A stretch of DNA of 64,000 nt, taken from positions 62,001 through 126,000 of the forward strand of contig JAJDXK010000033.1 of the NCBI GenBank assembly GCA_022823305.1. The letters run 5' to 3'. Source of the stretch: Alphaproteobacteria bacterium (lineage in GTDB: Bacteria; Pseudomonadota; Alphaproteobacteria; UBA828). Below, piece by piece: positions 24,538 through 33,177 of the stretch; the first letter of the stretch is position 1; each line of letters opens with the position of its first letter. Both the position numbers and the translations under genes were made by a program. The notes under the pieces were generated by a model. That model searched no databases, was not told where the DNA came from, and saw only the letters and a program-made list of their open reading frames with translations.

Positions 24538-25884
24538 TCAGCCGAGGACCGCGCGGGTCGACTCGGCGGTGATCTCCACCATCCGATCGACGGTCTCGTC
24601 GTCGATGACGATCGGCGGCGCAACCATGTAGACGTCCGGCCGGAAGCGGCTGAAGAGCCCGCGTGACACCGCCTCGCCGTGGATCTTTGCGGCGATCCCG
24701 TCGGCGGGATCGAAGCTCTCCTTGGTCGCCCGGTCCTTGACGTACTCGACCGCGCACATGAGGCCGAGGCCGCGGATGTCGCCGACATGGGGATGGTCAG
24801 CGAGCGCGTCCTTCAGCCCGACCAGCAGGCGCTTGCCCTTCTCCGCCGCCTGGCCGGGGAAGTCCTCGCGCTCGACCAGGTCGAGCATGGCGCAGCCGAT
24901 GGCGCAGCCGGTCGGGTGCGCGCTGTATGTGTAGGCGTGCATCCAGGGCTTGCCGCTCTCGTGCATCGTGCCGGCGATCTCGTCGCTGATGCCGATGCCG
25001 CCGAGCGAGAAGTAGCCGGACGTGATGGCCTTGGCGAACTGGATCATGTCGGGCTCGACGCCCCAGTGCTGCAGGCCGAACATCCTGCCGGTGCGGCCGA
25101 AGCCGGTGATGACCTCGTCCGAGACCATCAGCACCTCGTACTTCGTGCAGATCTCGCGGATGCGCGGGAAGTAGTCGGGCTGGGGCGGGATCACGCCGCC
25201 GCCGCCCTGCACCGGCTCGGCGATGAACATCGCCACCGTCTCCGGCCCCTCGGCGAGGATCGCCTTCTCCAGCTCGTCGGCCGCGGCGATGCCCTGGCTC
25301 TCCGCCCCCTCCGGCGCCTCGTAGCGGTAGGGATAGGGGCTCGGGATGTGAACGAAGCCCGGCATGCGCGGCTCGAAGCTGGGCCAGTAGATGCTCATCC
25401 CCGTCGCGCACATGGCGGCGAGCGTCACGCCGTGGTAGCCCCAGATGCGGGAGATGACCTTGGTCTTCTCGGGCTTGCCCTTCAGCTTCCAGTAGTAGCG
25501 GGCCATCTTGATGTTGCTGTCGGTGGCCTCGCCCCCGCCCGAGGTGAAGAAGAAGTGGTTGATGTCGGGGTAGGTGATGCGGGCGAGCTTTTCCGCCAGC
25601 TCGATCGCGCGCGGGTTGGTGCTGCCGGCATAGCCCGAGGCGTAGGCCATCTCCGCGAGCTGCTTGCTGCCGGCGTCGATCAGCGCCTGGCAGCCGTTGC
25701 CGGCGGTGTTGTTCCAGAGGCCCGACAGGCCGTCGATGTAGCGGTCCCCGTTGGCATCGACGAGGAAGGCCCCCTCGCCGCCGACCCAGACCTTGCCGGT
25801 GGCATGGGTGGCACGGCTGTGCAGCGGATGGAGCAGGTGGGCGTGGTCCCGATCGAGCAGGGCGGCTTCGGCGTCGTTAGCCAT
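24538..25884 (-). CDS. Class III (omega) aminotransferase
   Basis: This 448-residue PLP enzyme would transaminate a terminal amine, commonly with pyruvate as acceptor. Typical elements are YIDGLSGLWNNTAGNG, FFFTSGGGEATDSNIKMARYY, the RIWGYHG segment with its PLP-stacking residue, SDEVITGFGRTG with the PLP Asp, and the Schiff-base Lys in FAKAITSGYFSLGG. The ATG at 25884 gives MANDAEAALLDRDHAHLLHPLH, and upstream in-frame residues look non-coding. It is the first gene of the leftward unit continuing to the Fe-S protein, GDH subunit 3, GMC and CMD genes. It suggests an amino alcohol or polyamine pathway. Confidence 0.92.
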   Translation of the reverse strand: MANDAEAALLDRDHAHLLHPLHSRATHATGKVWVGGEGAFLVDANGDRYIDGLSGLWNNTAGNGCQALIDAGSKQLAEMAYASGYAGSTNPRAIELAEKLARITYPDINHFFFTSGGGEATDSNIKMARYYWKLKGKPEKTKVISRIWGYHGVTLAAMCATGMSIYWPSFEPRMPGFVHIPSPYPYRYEAPEGAESQGIAAADELEKAILAEGPETVAMFIAEPVQGGGGVIPPQPDYFPRIREICTKYEVLMVSDEVITGFGRTGRMFGLQHWGVEPDMIQFAKAITSGYFSLGGIGISDEIAGTMHESGKPWMHAYTYSAHPTGCAIGCAMLDLVEREDFPGQAAEKGKRLLVGLKDALADHPHVGDIRGLGLMCAVEYVKDRATKESFDPADGIAAKIHGEAVSRGLFSRFRPDVYMVAPPIVIDDETVDRMVEITAESTRAVLG

Positions 25885-26222
25885 GTCAGTCGTTCCTCCC
25901 GGTTGCGACCGCGCGTGCCCGCTCGGCCTGTTGTCCCGTGCAAGTGTGCGCGGCAGGGCAGGTTCGATCAAGTCGCGGCTGCCCGGCCGCGGCTCGGCAG
26001 CGCCTGCCGCGCGGCCCCGCAAGGGCGGCGCTTGCGCTCTCGGCGAACTTCGCAATTTAGCAGATATGGGAATGTACCGGAGATGGTATGATGCGACCGA
26101 GCAAGCTCGTTGAACAGTCGTCACGAAAGAGCGAAAAGAGTCGGTTGTCGTGGGTTGTTTCTCTGGCGTCCGGGGGGCAATGACGCCGAGCCCGCAGCGA
26201 GCGGGGCGGCGCGTCTGACCGA
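25885..26222. other. 338-bp divergent intergenic region
   Basis: This gap lies between the aminotransferase (leftward) and the anti-sigma-type ATPase gene (rightward). It contains a more A/T-rich core at about 26050-26110. TATGAT at 26087-26092 could be a rightward -10 box, but no -35 partner is seen. No gene or RNA is evident. Confidence 0.3.
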
Positions 26223-26669
26223 ATGGGCACTTCCTTGAACAACGACGCTCTCGAGCTTTCGCTCGCCAATGACCTGCGGGAGATCCCAGCCGCCGCCGAG
26301 CGCATCGAGGAGTTCTGCGCGGCGCGGGAGCTCACGCCGCAGATCGCCTACGCTGCCAATCTGGCGATCGACGAGATCCTGACCAACACCATCAGCTACG
26401 GCTACGACGACGACGAGGCACACCGTATCGAGCTGACACTGCGCCTGGATGGCGACCGGCTCGTCGTGGTGATCGAGGACGACGGCAGGGAGTTCGACTC
26501 CTCGATGGAGCGGGAGCCGGAGCTGGAGACCTCGCTCGAGGAGCGCGCCCTCGGCGGGCTCGGCCTCTTTCTCGTGCATCAGATGATGGACGACGTCGCC
26601 TATCAGCGGCGCGATGGCTGCAACGTCATCACGCTCACGAAGAGCACCGCCGAAGAGCCGGATTCCTGA
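26223..26669 (+). CDS. RsbW-like anti-sigma regulatory ATPase (HATPase_c_2)
   Basis: This 148-residue protein is a stand-alone GHKL ATPase domain of the RsbW/SpoIIAB class. The N box is NLAIDEILTNTISYGY, the G1 box VVVIEDDGREFDSSM and the G2-like segment LGGLGLFLVHQMMDDVAY. Such proteins are serine kinases that bind sigma factors or STAS-domain antagonists. No STAS protein, sigma factor or PP2C phosphatase is adjacent, so partners must be elsewhere. The stop lies 1 bp from the end of the convergent HyuB gene. Confidence 0.85.
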   Translation: MGTSLNNDALELSLANDLREIPAAAERIEEFCAARELTPQIAYAANLAIDEILTNTISYGYDDDEAHRIELTLRLDGDRLVVVIEDDGREFDSSMEREPELETSLEERALGGLGLFLVHQMMDDVAYQRRDGCNVITLTKSTAEEPDS

Positions 26670-26670
26670 G

Positions 26671-28482
26671 CTACCCGGCGGACGAAGCCGGAGCGGCGCG
26701 GGCCGTGCGCTCCCGCGCCGTGGCGGCACCGTCCGGCTCTAGGGCATCGCCGACGATCACACCGTAATCGCGCCGCGCCGCGTCGACGGTGATGTGGCCG
26801 TCGAGGACATCCGCCAGCACCTGCTCGGGCGGGCGCAGCAGCGGATCGCCGTAGCCGCCGCCGCAGGCCGAGGTGACGACCACGCGATCGCCGGCGGCCG
26901 CCTTCATGTGGGCGAGCTTCGAGGGCAGCGCCTGTTCCGCGCCGTCCGTGCGGACCAGCGTGATCGAGCTGGGCAGTCCCTCGGCCCCGCCGTCGTGGCC
27001 CCAGGGCGGGAAGCGCTGGCCCTCGCCCTCGATCGAGAATCCGGCGTCCTCCAGCAGCTCGGTCTCGCGGATCGGCCCGATGCCGCCGCGCCAGCGCCCC
27101 GGCGCGCACACCGCGTCGCGCAGCTCGTAGCGGTGGATACGCAGCGGGAAGTGCGATTCGACATCCTCGATCGGGTTGTTCCGCGTGTTGGTGAAGAGGA
27201 TGTCCATCGCGTCCATGCCGTCCTTGCCGGCGCGCCCGCCGTAGGAGCCCTCGTAGATCTCCATGTGGACCCAGTGGCTCTCGCCGCGCAGCCCGGCGTA
27301 GGCGACGACGTTGAGGTTGCCGACCCCGGCCGAGACCTGGCCCGGCACCGCCTGCGCGAGCGCCTTCATGATCGTGTTGGCGCACTCGATCCCGGGGCAG
27401 GCGCGCGCGATCGTGGGCGCCGGGAAGACGGGGTTCACCAGGGTCCCCCTGGGCGCCACGATACGGATCGGCCGCGTGAGCCCGGCGTTGAGCGGCACCC
27501 GCCCGTGCACCGCGGAGTCCAGCAGGATGGAGCGCAGCGTCATCCACACCGCGCAGTCGACGGTGCCGTGCAGCGGCATGTTGATGGGCCGGTCGTCCAC
27601 CTGGCGCGCGGTGCCGGTGAAATCGACGGTGATGTCGCTGCCGGCGACGCGCACGGCGACCGCGATGGGAAGCTCCCGGCGCGCCGGCTCGTCGTCGTCC
27701 AGGTAGCCGTCGATCGCCCCCTGCGCGCCGTACTGTCCGTCCGGCAGCGCCTCGATGGCGCGGCGCATCATGCGCTCGGAATAGCCCATGAGCGCGTTGC
27801 AGGCCGCCTGGACCGTCGCGAGCCCATGGCGCTCGATCAGGGCGACGAAGGCCTCGGCGCCGATCCGCGCAGCGGCGATCTGCGCCTCCATGTCGCCCAG
27901 CACCAGGTGAGAGGCGCGGATGTTGTCGGCCAGCACCGCCCAGAGCGTCGTGTTCCTGACCCCCTTGTCGTAGACCTTGAGGCCCTTGAGCTGAATGCCC
28001 TCGGCATAGGCGTCCACCGCATCGACGATGCCGGCGCTGCCCGGCGTGTGCGCGCCGATATCGACGTGGTGGGCGGCGGTGCCGGTGAAGCCGACCAGGG
28101 TGCCTTCGTGGAATACCGGTACGCAGAACGCGACATCGGGCACGTGGCTCGCGCCGCCGTAGGCGTCGTTGTGGATGTAGACGTCGCCCGGCTCGATCGC
28201 CTCGCCGCGGCGGGCCAGCGCCGCGCGGATGCCACGCACGTAGCCCGGCAGCGGGCCGGACTGCAGCGGCGTGCTCTGCGGCGTCTCGGCGATCTGGTTG
28301 CCGGCCGCGTCCAGCACGGCGGCGCCGAAGTCCTCGGACTCGCGGATCAGGCTGGAGTGCGACATGCGCATGAGCTTGAAGCCCATCTCGACGGCGATGG
28401 TCTCCAGCGCGCCGTAGATCACGTTGGCCGTGACCGGATCGATCTCGCCCGCAGCCCGGCTCACCCGGCACCCCTCCCCCAT
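26671..28482 (-). CDS. Hydantoinase B/oxoprolinase-type protein, without an adjacent HyuA
   Basis: This 603-residue protein belongs to the HyuB family, the catalytic partner in ATP-dependent hydantoinases, 5-oxoprolinases and acetone-type carboxylases. It shows DPVTANVIYGALETIAVEMGFKLMRMSHSSLIRESEDF, PGDVYIHNDAYGGASHVPDV, HHVDIGAHTPGS and the C-terminal SACGGGYGDPLLRPPEQVLADVLDG. The HyuA (ATP-binding) subunit usually next to it is absent. ATG 28482 is used; GTG 28464 is a possible alternative. The neighbouring nitrilase-family gene is divergent. Confidence 0.9.
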   Translation of the reverse strand: MGEGCRVSRAAGEIDPVTANVIYGALETIAVEMGFKLMRMSHSSLIRESEDFGAAVLDAAGNQIAETPQSTPLQSGPLPGYVRGIRAALARRGEAIEPGDVYIHNDAYGGASHVPDVAFCVPVFHEGTLVGFTGTAAHHVDIGAHTPGSAGIVDAVDAYAEGIQLKGLKVYDKGVRNTTLWAVLADNIRASHLVLGDMEAQIAAARIGAEAFVALIERHGLATVQAACNALMGYSERMMRRAIEALPDGQYGAQGAIDGYLDDDEPARRELPIAVAVRVAGSDITVDFTGTARQVDDRPINMPLHGTVDCAVWMTLRSILLDSAVHGRVPLNAGLTRPIRIVAPRGTLVNPVFPAPTIARACPGIECANTIMKALAQAVPGQVSAGVGNLNVVAYAGLRGESHWVHMEIYEGSYGGRAGKDGMDAMDILFTNTRNNPIEDVESHFPLRIHRYELRDAVCAPGRWRGGIGPIRETELLEDAGFSIEGEGQRFPPWGHDGGAEGLPSSITLVRTDGAEQALPSKLAHMKAAAGDRVVVTSACGGGYGDPLLRPPEQVLADVLDGHITVDAARRDYGVIVGDALEPDGAATARERTARAAPASSAG

Positions 28483-28579
28483 CGAACTCGGCGTCGCTTG
28501 CCTGCCGCATCATAGCCAGTGACCGCGCCGGGCCGAACCGCTAGCCTTCGCTAGGGCATCCCGGCGGGAGGATCGGCGC

Positions 28580-29422
28580 ATGGGCCTCGGCGACGAGATC
28601 AGGCTCAGCCTCGTACAGATGAACAGCGGGCCGGACCGCGACGCCAACGTCGCCCGCGCCGCGGAGCATATCGACCGGGCGGCCGAGACCGAGCGCGCGG
28701 ACCTCGTGGTGATCCCGGAGTTCTTCAACCACCCCTACGTCTTCAACGAGCGCGACCACGAGCACCTGAAGCGGGCGGAGCCCGCGACGGGGCCGAGCAT
28801 CACGGCGATGCGGGCGAAGGCGGCCGAGCACCGGATTCACCTGATCGCCACCCTCTACGAGGAGGAATCCGCCGGCCTCTACTACGACACGGCCTTCGTC
28901 ATCGACCCGGAAGGCGAGATCGTCGGCAAGTACCGCAAGGTGATGCCGGGGCTCTATCTCAGCCTGGAGCGAATGTACTTCCGCTTCGGCTCGCGCTTTT
29001 CGGTTTTTCGCGTCGGCCAATGGAAGATCGGCATCATCATCTGCTACGACACCTTCTTCCCCGAGCACGCGCGCTGCTCCGCGGTCAACGGCGCCGAGCT
29101 GATCGTGGTGCCCTTCGCCGCCCCGCGCGTGGGCCCCTGGCGCGAGATGATGATCACGCGGGCCTGGGAGAACGCGGTCTACTTCGCGCCCTGCAACAAG
29201 GTGGGGCCCGAGAGCGGCTGGACCTTCGGCGGCGAGAGCATGGTGGTCGACCCGGAGGGCGAGGTGCTGGCCGCAGCCGGCAACGAGGGTGACGAGATCA
29301 TCACCGCCGTGCTGGACCGCCGCCGGGTCTTCGAGGTGCGCCAGAAGAAGCCCTTCTTCCGCGACCGCCGGCCGGACCTCTACGGCGCGCTCTCCGCACA
29401 GACCGAGGACATCCACGGCTGA
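28580..29422 (+). CDS. Nitrilase-superfamily C-N hydrolase (N-carbamoylputrescine-amidase type)
   Basis: This 280-residue cytosolic enzyme has the superfamily Glu-Lys-Cys triad: E47 in VIPEFFN, K120 in GKYRKVMPG and C155 in GIIICYDTFFPEHAR. The pattern SLVQMNSGPDRDANVARAAEHI and the length fit beta-alanine synthase or N-carbamoylputrescine amidase relatives, which hydrolyse N-carbamoyl or amide bonds. Next to HyuB and not far from an omega-aminotransferase, it could act in polyamine or pyrimidine/hydantoin breakdown. The exact substrate is not assignable. Confidence 0.87.
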   Translation: MGLGDEIRLSLVQMNSGPDRDANVARAAEHIDRAAETERADLVVIPEFFNHPYVFNERDHEHLKRAEPATGPSITAMRAKAAEHRIHLIATLYEEESAGLYYDTAFVIDPEGEIVGKYRKVMPGLYLSLERMYFRFGSRFSVFRVGQWKIGIIICYDTFFPEHARCSAVNGAELIVVPFAAPRVGPWREMMITRAWENAVYFAPCNKVGPESGWTFGGESMVVDPEGEVLAAAGNEGDEIITAVLDRRRVFEVRQKKPFFRDRRPDLYGALSAQTEDIHG

Positions 29423-29495
29423 GCGAAGAACGCCGTCGCAATGAGGGCGGGGGCGTAATACGGTTAACTTCTGCGCGCACACAACGGGGGCGGCG

Positions 29496-31028
29496 ATGAG
29501 CGGCCGGGTATTCGAGGAGGTGGAGCGCGAGCGGGCGCGGGAGATTTCCAGGACCGCGTTCGAGGAGCGGGCGACGCCGCTCCGGGTCGCGCTCGTCGAG
29601 GCGCAGCGCGCGCTCGCCAAGGCGGATTTTCCGGTGATCGTGCTCTTCGCGGGCGTCGACGGCGGCGGCAAGGGCGAGACGGTCAACCTGCTGACGGAAT
29701 GGCTGGACCCGCGCCGGATCGAGACCCACGCCTACGACCGCCTCACCGAGGAGGAGAGCCAGCGGCCCGAGTTCTGGCGCTACTGGCGCGACCTGCCGGC
29801 GCGCGGGCGGCTCGGGCTCTTTCTCAGTGCCTGGTACTCCCGGCCGCTGGTGGACCGCGCCTACGGGCAGATCGGCAAGGGCGCGCTCGACCGGCGGCTC
29901 GCGCGCATCGCGGCCTTCGAGCGCACGCTGGCCGACGACGGCGCGCTGATCCTCAAGTTCTGGATGCATCTCGACCGGAAGTCGCAGCAGAAGCGGCTCG
30001 AATCCCTGCAGAAGCACCCGCGCGACCACTGGCGCATCTCGGAATGGGACTGGCGCAACTGGCACCGCTACGAGGAATTCACCGATGCCGCCGAGCACAT
30101 GATCCGGCGCACCAGCACCGCCGAGGCGCCGTGGCTCGTGGTCGACGGCCGCCATGCCCGGTACCGCTCGCTCACCGTGCTGGGCATGCTGCAGCGGGCG
30201 CTCGAGGCGCGGCTCGCCGGCCGGCCGCCGCCGGATGCGGGATACCGGGCCCGCGCGCCGGTGGCGAGCCCGGCGGTGATCGGGGCTACGGTGCGGGAGG
30301 TCAAGCCGCTCACCACCATCGACCAGAAGCGGGTGGTCGGCCGCAAGGTCTACGAGAAGTCGCTGGCGCGTCTCAGGGGCGAGCTCTACTGGCTGGCCGC
30401 GCAGAACCTCCTGCACGGCCTGCCGGTCGTGCTCGTCTTCGAGGGCTGGGACGCCGGCGGCAAGGGCGGCGCCATCCGGCGCATGGTCTCGGCGCTGGAT
30501 GCGCGCTGCTACCGCGTGCACCAGGTCGCCGCCCCCAGCGACGAAGAGCGCGCCCACCACTATCTCTGGCGCTTCTGGCGCCGCATTCCCAAGGGCGGGC
30601 GGCTCACCGTCTTCGACCGCAGCTGGTACGGCCGGGTCCTGGTGGAGCGGGTCGAATCGTTCGCGACGAAGGCGGAGTGGCAGCGCGCCTATGCCGAGAT
30701 CAGGGACTTCGAGGAGCAGCTCACCAGCCACGGCACCCTGCTCATGAAGTTCTGGCTGCACATCGACAAGGACGAGCAGGAGCGGCGCTTCCTGCTGCGC
30801 CGCGAGAATCCCTACAAGGCCTGGAAGCTGACCGACGAGGACTGGCGCAACCGCGCCAAGTGGGAGGCCTACGAGGACGCCGCCAACGACATGATCGCGA
30901 GCACCAGCACCCGCGACGCGCCCTGGTCCCTGGTCGCCGGCAACTGCAAGCGGCACGCCCGCCTCGAGGTCCTGCGCTGCCTCTGCGCGGCCCTGGAGAA
31001 GCGCCTGAAGCAGCGCGCCTCGGAGTGA
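29496..31028 (+). CDS. Two-domain polyphosphate kinase 2 (polyphosphate:AMP phosphotransferase type)
   Basis: The 510-residue protein is a tandem of two PPK2 domains. The first has Walker A FAGVDGGGKGETVNLL (about 51-66) and a lid region with WRYWRDLPARGRLGLFLSAWY. The second, from about residue 260, has FEGWDAGGKGGAIRRMVSALD and WRFWRRIPKGGRLTVFDRSWYGRVLVERVE. Two-domain members typically use polyphosphate to phosphorylate AMP to ADP. The first domain has LSAWYSRPL instead of the DRSWY motif of the second, so the second domain is probably the catalytic one. The gene is 73 bp after the nitrilase-family gene. Confidence 0.9.
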   Translation: MSGRVFEEVERERAREISRTAFEERATPLRVALVEAQRALAKADFPVIVLFAGVDGGGKGETVNLLTEWLDPRRIETHAYDRLTEEESQRPEFWRYWRDLPARGRLGLFLSAWYSRPLVDRAYGQIGKGALDRRLARIAAFERTLADDGALILKFWMHLDRKSQQKRLESLQKHPRDHWRISEWDWRNWHRYEEFTDAAEHMIRRTSTAEAPWLVVDGRHARYRSLTVLGMLQRALEARLAGRPPPDAGYRARAPVASPAVIGATVREVKPLTTIDQKRVVGRKVYEKSLARLRGELYWLAAQNLLHGLPVVLVFEGWDAGGKGGAIRRMVSALDARCYRVHQVAAPSDEERAHHYLWRFWRRIPKGGRLTVFDRSWYGRVLVERVESFATKAEWQRAYAEIRDFEEQLTSHGTLLMKFWLHIDKDEQERRFLLRRENPYKAWKLTDEDWRNRAKWEAYEDAANDMIASTSTRDAPWSLVAGNCKRHARLEVLRCLCAALEKRLKQRASE

Positions 31029-31303
31029 GGCGGCAGGCGGTCCGCCGCCCTCGCGGGATGTGTCCGCGCCGCGTGCTCGCCAGCTAGCTGGGGCGCACCC
31101 ACGTCTACCCCCAACAAGGTTAAGGTCTGGCGTGGTGCGGCTATGACAGGACCTGTTGGGGCCGGTCTGACGACGCTCCGGCTAGCACTCGCATACAGGA
31201 TGCGGGCACGCGAAGGGCGCAGCAGCGCTTGGTCAGGAGTAGAATCCCCAATCGAAACGAGCCAATGTCGAAACCGCACCTGGAACGTCGGCTGCAGGCG
31301 GGC

Positions 31304-32089
31304 CTATTGCCGCGCCGTGGTGCCGCCGTCGATGGTAAGCACGGTGCCGTTGCAGTAGGTCGCCTCGTCGGAGCCGAGATAGAGGCAGCCGTAGGCCATC
31401 TCCTCCGGCGTGCCGGGGCGCAGCATCGGAGTGAGGCGGTCCGCCATGCCCGGGTCGTCGAAGAGGTTGAGGACGGGCGCCACCATCGGCGTGTCGATGA
31501 AGCCGGGTGCCACGCAATTGGCCCGGATGTTGTCCTTGGCGTAGGACACGCAGAGCGAGCGCGTCAGGTTGATCGCAGCCCCCTTCGCCGCCGTGTAGGT
31601 GTGCGCGACCGGGAGGCCCTGGAAGCCCGAGATGCTGGCGACGTTGACGATCGCGCCGCCGCCCTGCTTCTGCATGATGGGGATCACGCCGCGGCAGAGA
31701 TAGAAATAGGAATCGAGGTTGATCCCCATCACCTCCTGCCACTTCTCGGGCGTGGTGTTGACCACGTCGCCCATGGAATCCGGGCTCTTCTCCAGCCAGC
31801 TGTAGCCGACGCTCGCACAGTTCACGAGGATGTCGATGCGCCCGTAAACATCCATGGCGGCCTGGATCAGCGCCTCCGCGCCTTCGGGCCGTGCCAGGTC
31901 GTGTGCGACCACGAATCCGTCGCCGCCCGCTTCCTTCGTGAGCCGCAGCGTCTCGTCGAGGTTCGCCTGGGTACGCGAGCAGCCGACGACCTTGGCGCCC
32001 TCGCGCCCGAAGAGGACCATGCAGGCGCGCCCGACGCCCGTGCCGGCGCCCGAGATGAGCGCGATCTTGCCGTCGACCCGTCCGGTCAT
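31304..32089 (-). CDS. Short-chain dehydrogenase/reductase
   Basis: This 261-residue SDR has the cofactor motif ISGAGTGVGRA (about 13-23), NCAS, catalytic Ser in NVASISGF and the YTAAK active-site pair, then NIRANCVAPGFIDTPM. It should oxidise or reduce a hydroxy/keto group with NAD(P). It is the last gene of the leftward thiolase, HAD, ADH, SDR unit, 13 bp after the ADH. Its 3' end faces the PPK2 gene across a 275-bp gap in which I see no gene or clear terminator. Confidence 0.9.
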   Translation of the reverse strand: MTGRVDGKIALISGAGTGVGRACMVLFGREGAKVVGCSRTQANLDETLRLTKEAGGDGFVVAHDLARPEGAEALIQAAMDVYGRIDILVNCASVGYSWLEKSPDSMGDVVNTTPEKWQEVMGINLDSYFYLCRGVIPIMQKQGGGAIVNVASISGFQGLPVAHTYTAAKGAAINLTRSLCVSYAKDNIRANCVAPGFIDTPMVAPVLNLFDDPGMADRLTPMLRPGTPEEMAYGCLYLGSDEATYCNGTVLTIDGGTTARQ

Positions 32090-32102
32090 CGAATCCCTCC
32101 CG

Positions 32103-33134
32103 TCAGTCCCGCTGGGGGCGGAGCAGCACCTTGCACTCGTCGGTCGGTGCCCGCAGCTTCTCGAAGCGCTGGGCGAGATCGTCGAAGCCGATCACGTGGG
32201 TGATGAGCGGCGCCGGGTCGATCCGCCCGCTCGCGAGCAGATCGAGCACCACCTCGAAGTCCCGCGGCTTGTAGCCGAGCGCCCACTGCAGGCACACCTC
32301 CTTGGCGAGCGCGGCGAGCGGGATGAAGCTCTCCTCGTTGGTGCAGACGCCGCAGACCATGACCTTGCCCTGGTGCTTCACCAGATCGATGCAAAGCTCC
32401 AGCATGCCCGGCACGCCCACGCACTCGATGACGAGGTCGGGCGGGCCGCCGGCGAGCGCCGCATACTGCTCGGCCACATCGCCCGCATCGGGGTCGACGA
32501 CCGCCGTAGCCCCCATGGCAAGCGCGCGCTCGCGCCGGTTCTCGGCGAACTCGCTCACCACCACGTGGCGGGCGCCGGAGAAGCGCGCGAAGGTGGTGCA
32601 CGAGAGGCCGATGGGGCCGGCGCCGATCACCAGCACGTCGGTGCCGGGGCGCATGCCGGCCTTGTCGATCACGTGATGGCCGACGGAAAGCGGCTCCGCC
32701 GTCGCACCCTCGCGGAAGCCGAGGCCCTGCGGCAGCCTGAGCGCATTGCCGGCATCGACGCGGATGTACTCGGCGTAGGCGCCGGGCGCTCCGAAGCCGG
32801 TGATGATGTTGTTGGGGCAGTGGATGCCCATGCCAAGCCTGCACTGGCGCCCGCACTCCGCACAGGCGTTGACCGGCACGGCCGTCACGTGGTCGCCGAC
32901 CTTCCAGTCCCCGCCCACGTCCGCACCCGTCTCCACGACGGTCCCGGTGAACTCGTGGCCCAGGATCTGGCCGTCCGGCACCACCAGCGCGCCGGCCTCG
33001 GTCGCGTGCAGGTCGGAGCCGCAGATGCCGCAATACTCGACCTTGATGAGCAGATCGCCGGGGCGGACGGACGGCTCATCCACCTGTTCGATCGAAAGCG
33101 GATTGCCGACTCCCTTGAATACCGCTGCTTCCAT
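32103..33134 (-). CDS. Zinc-dependent medium-chain alcohol dehydrogenase
   Basis: This 343-residue MDR enzyme carries the catalytic zinc site (CGICGSDLH and GHEFTG), a structural zinc cysteine set (CAECGRQCRLGMGIHC) and the nucleotide motif VLVIGAGPIGLSC. It resembles threonine/2,3-butanediol/sorbitol dehydrogenases and would oxidise a secondary alcohol to a ketone. The ATG at 33134 gives MEAAVFKGVGNPLSIEQVDEP; the longer frame upstream has no family character. It lies 43 bp after the HAD gene in a four-gene leftward unit. Confidence 0.9.
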   Translation of the reverse strand: MEAAVFKGVGNPLSIEQVDEPSVRPGDLLIKVEYCGICGSDLHATEAGALVVPDGQILGHEFTGTVVETGADVGGDWKVGDHVTAVPVNACAECGRQCRLGMGIHCPNNIITGFGAPGAYAEYIRVDAGNALRLPQGLGFREGATAEPLSVGHHVIDKAGMRPGTDVLVIGAGPIGLSCTTFARFSGARHVVVSEFAENRRERALAMGATAVVDPDAGDVAEQYAALAGGPPDLVIECVGVPGMLELCIDLVKHQGKVMVCGVCTNEESFIPLAALAKEVCLQWALGYKPRDFEVVLDLLASGRIDPAPLITHVIGFDDLAQRFEKLRAPTDECKVLLRPQRD

Positions 33135-33177
33135 CTCTCTCCCTCCTCGGCCCGGTCTTGCGGGGTGCCTCCCTGGC

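Noticed and set aside
31029-31303. 275-bp gap between PPK2 and an SDR, searched for a small gene or terminator
   Set aside because: No frame with coding character and no stem-loop with a T tract was seen.
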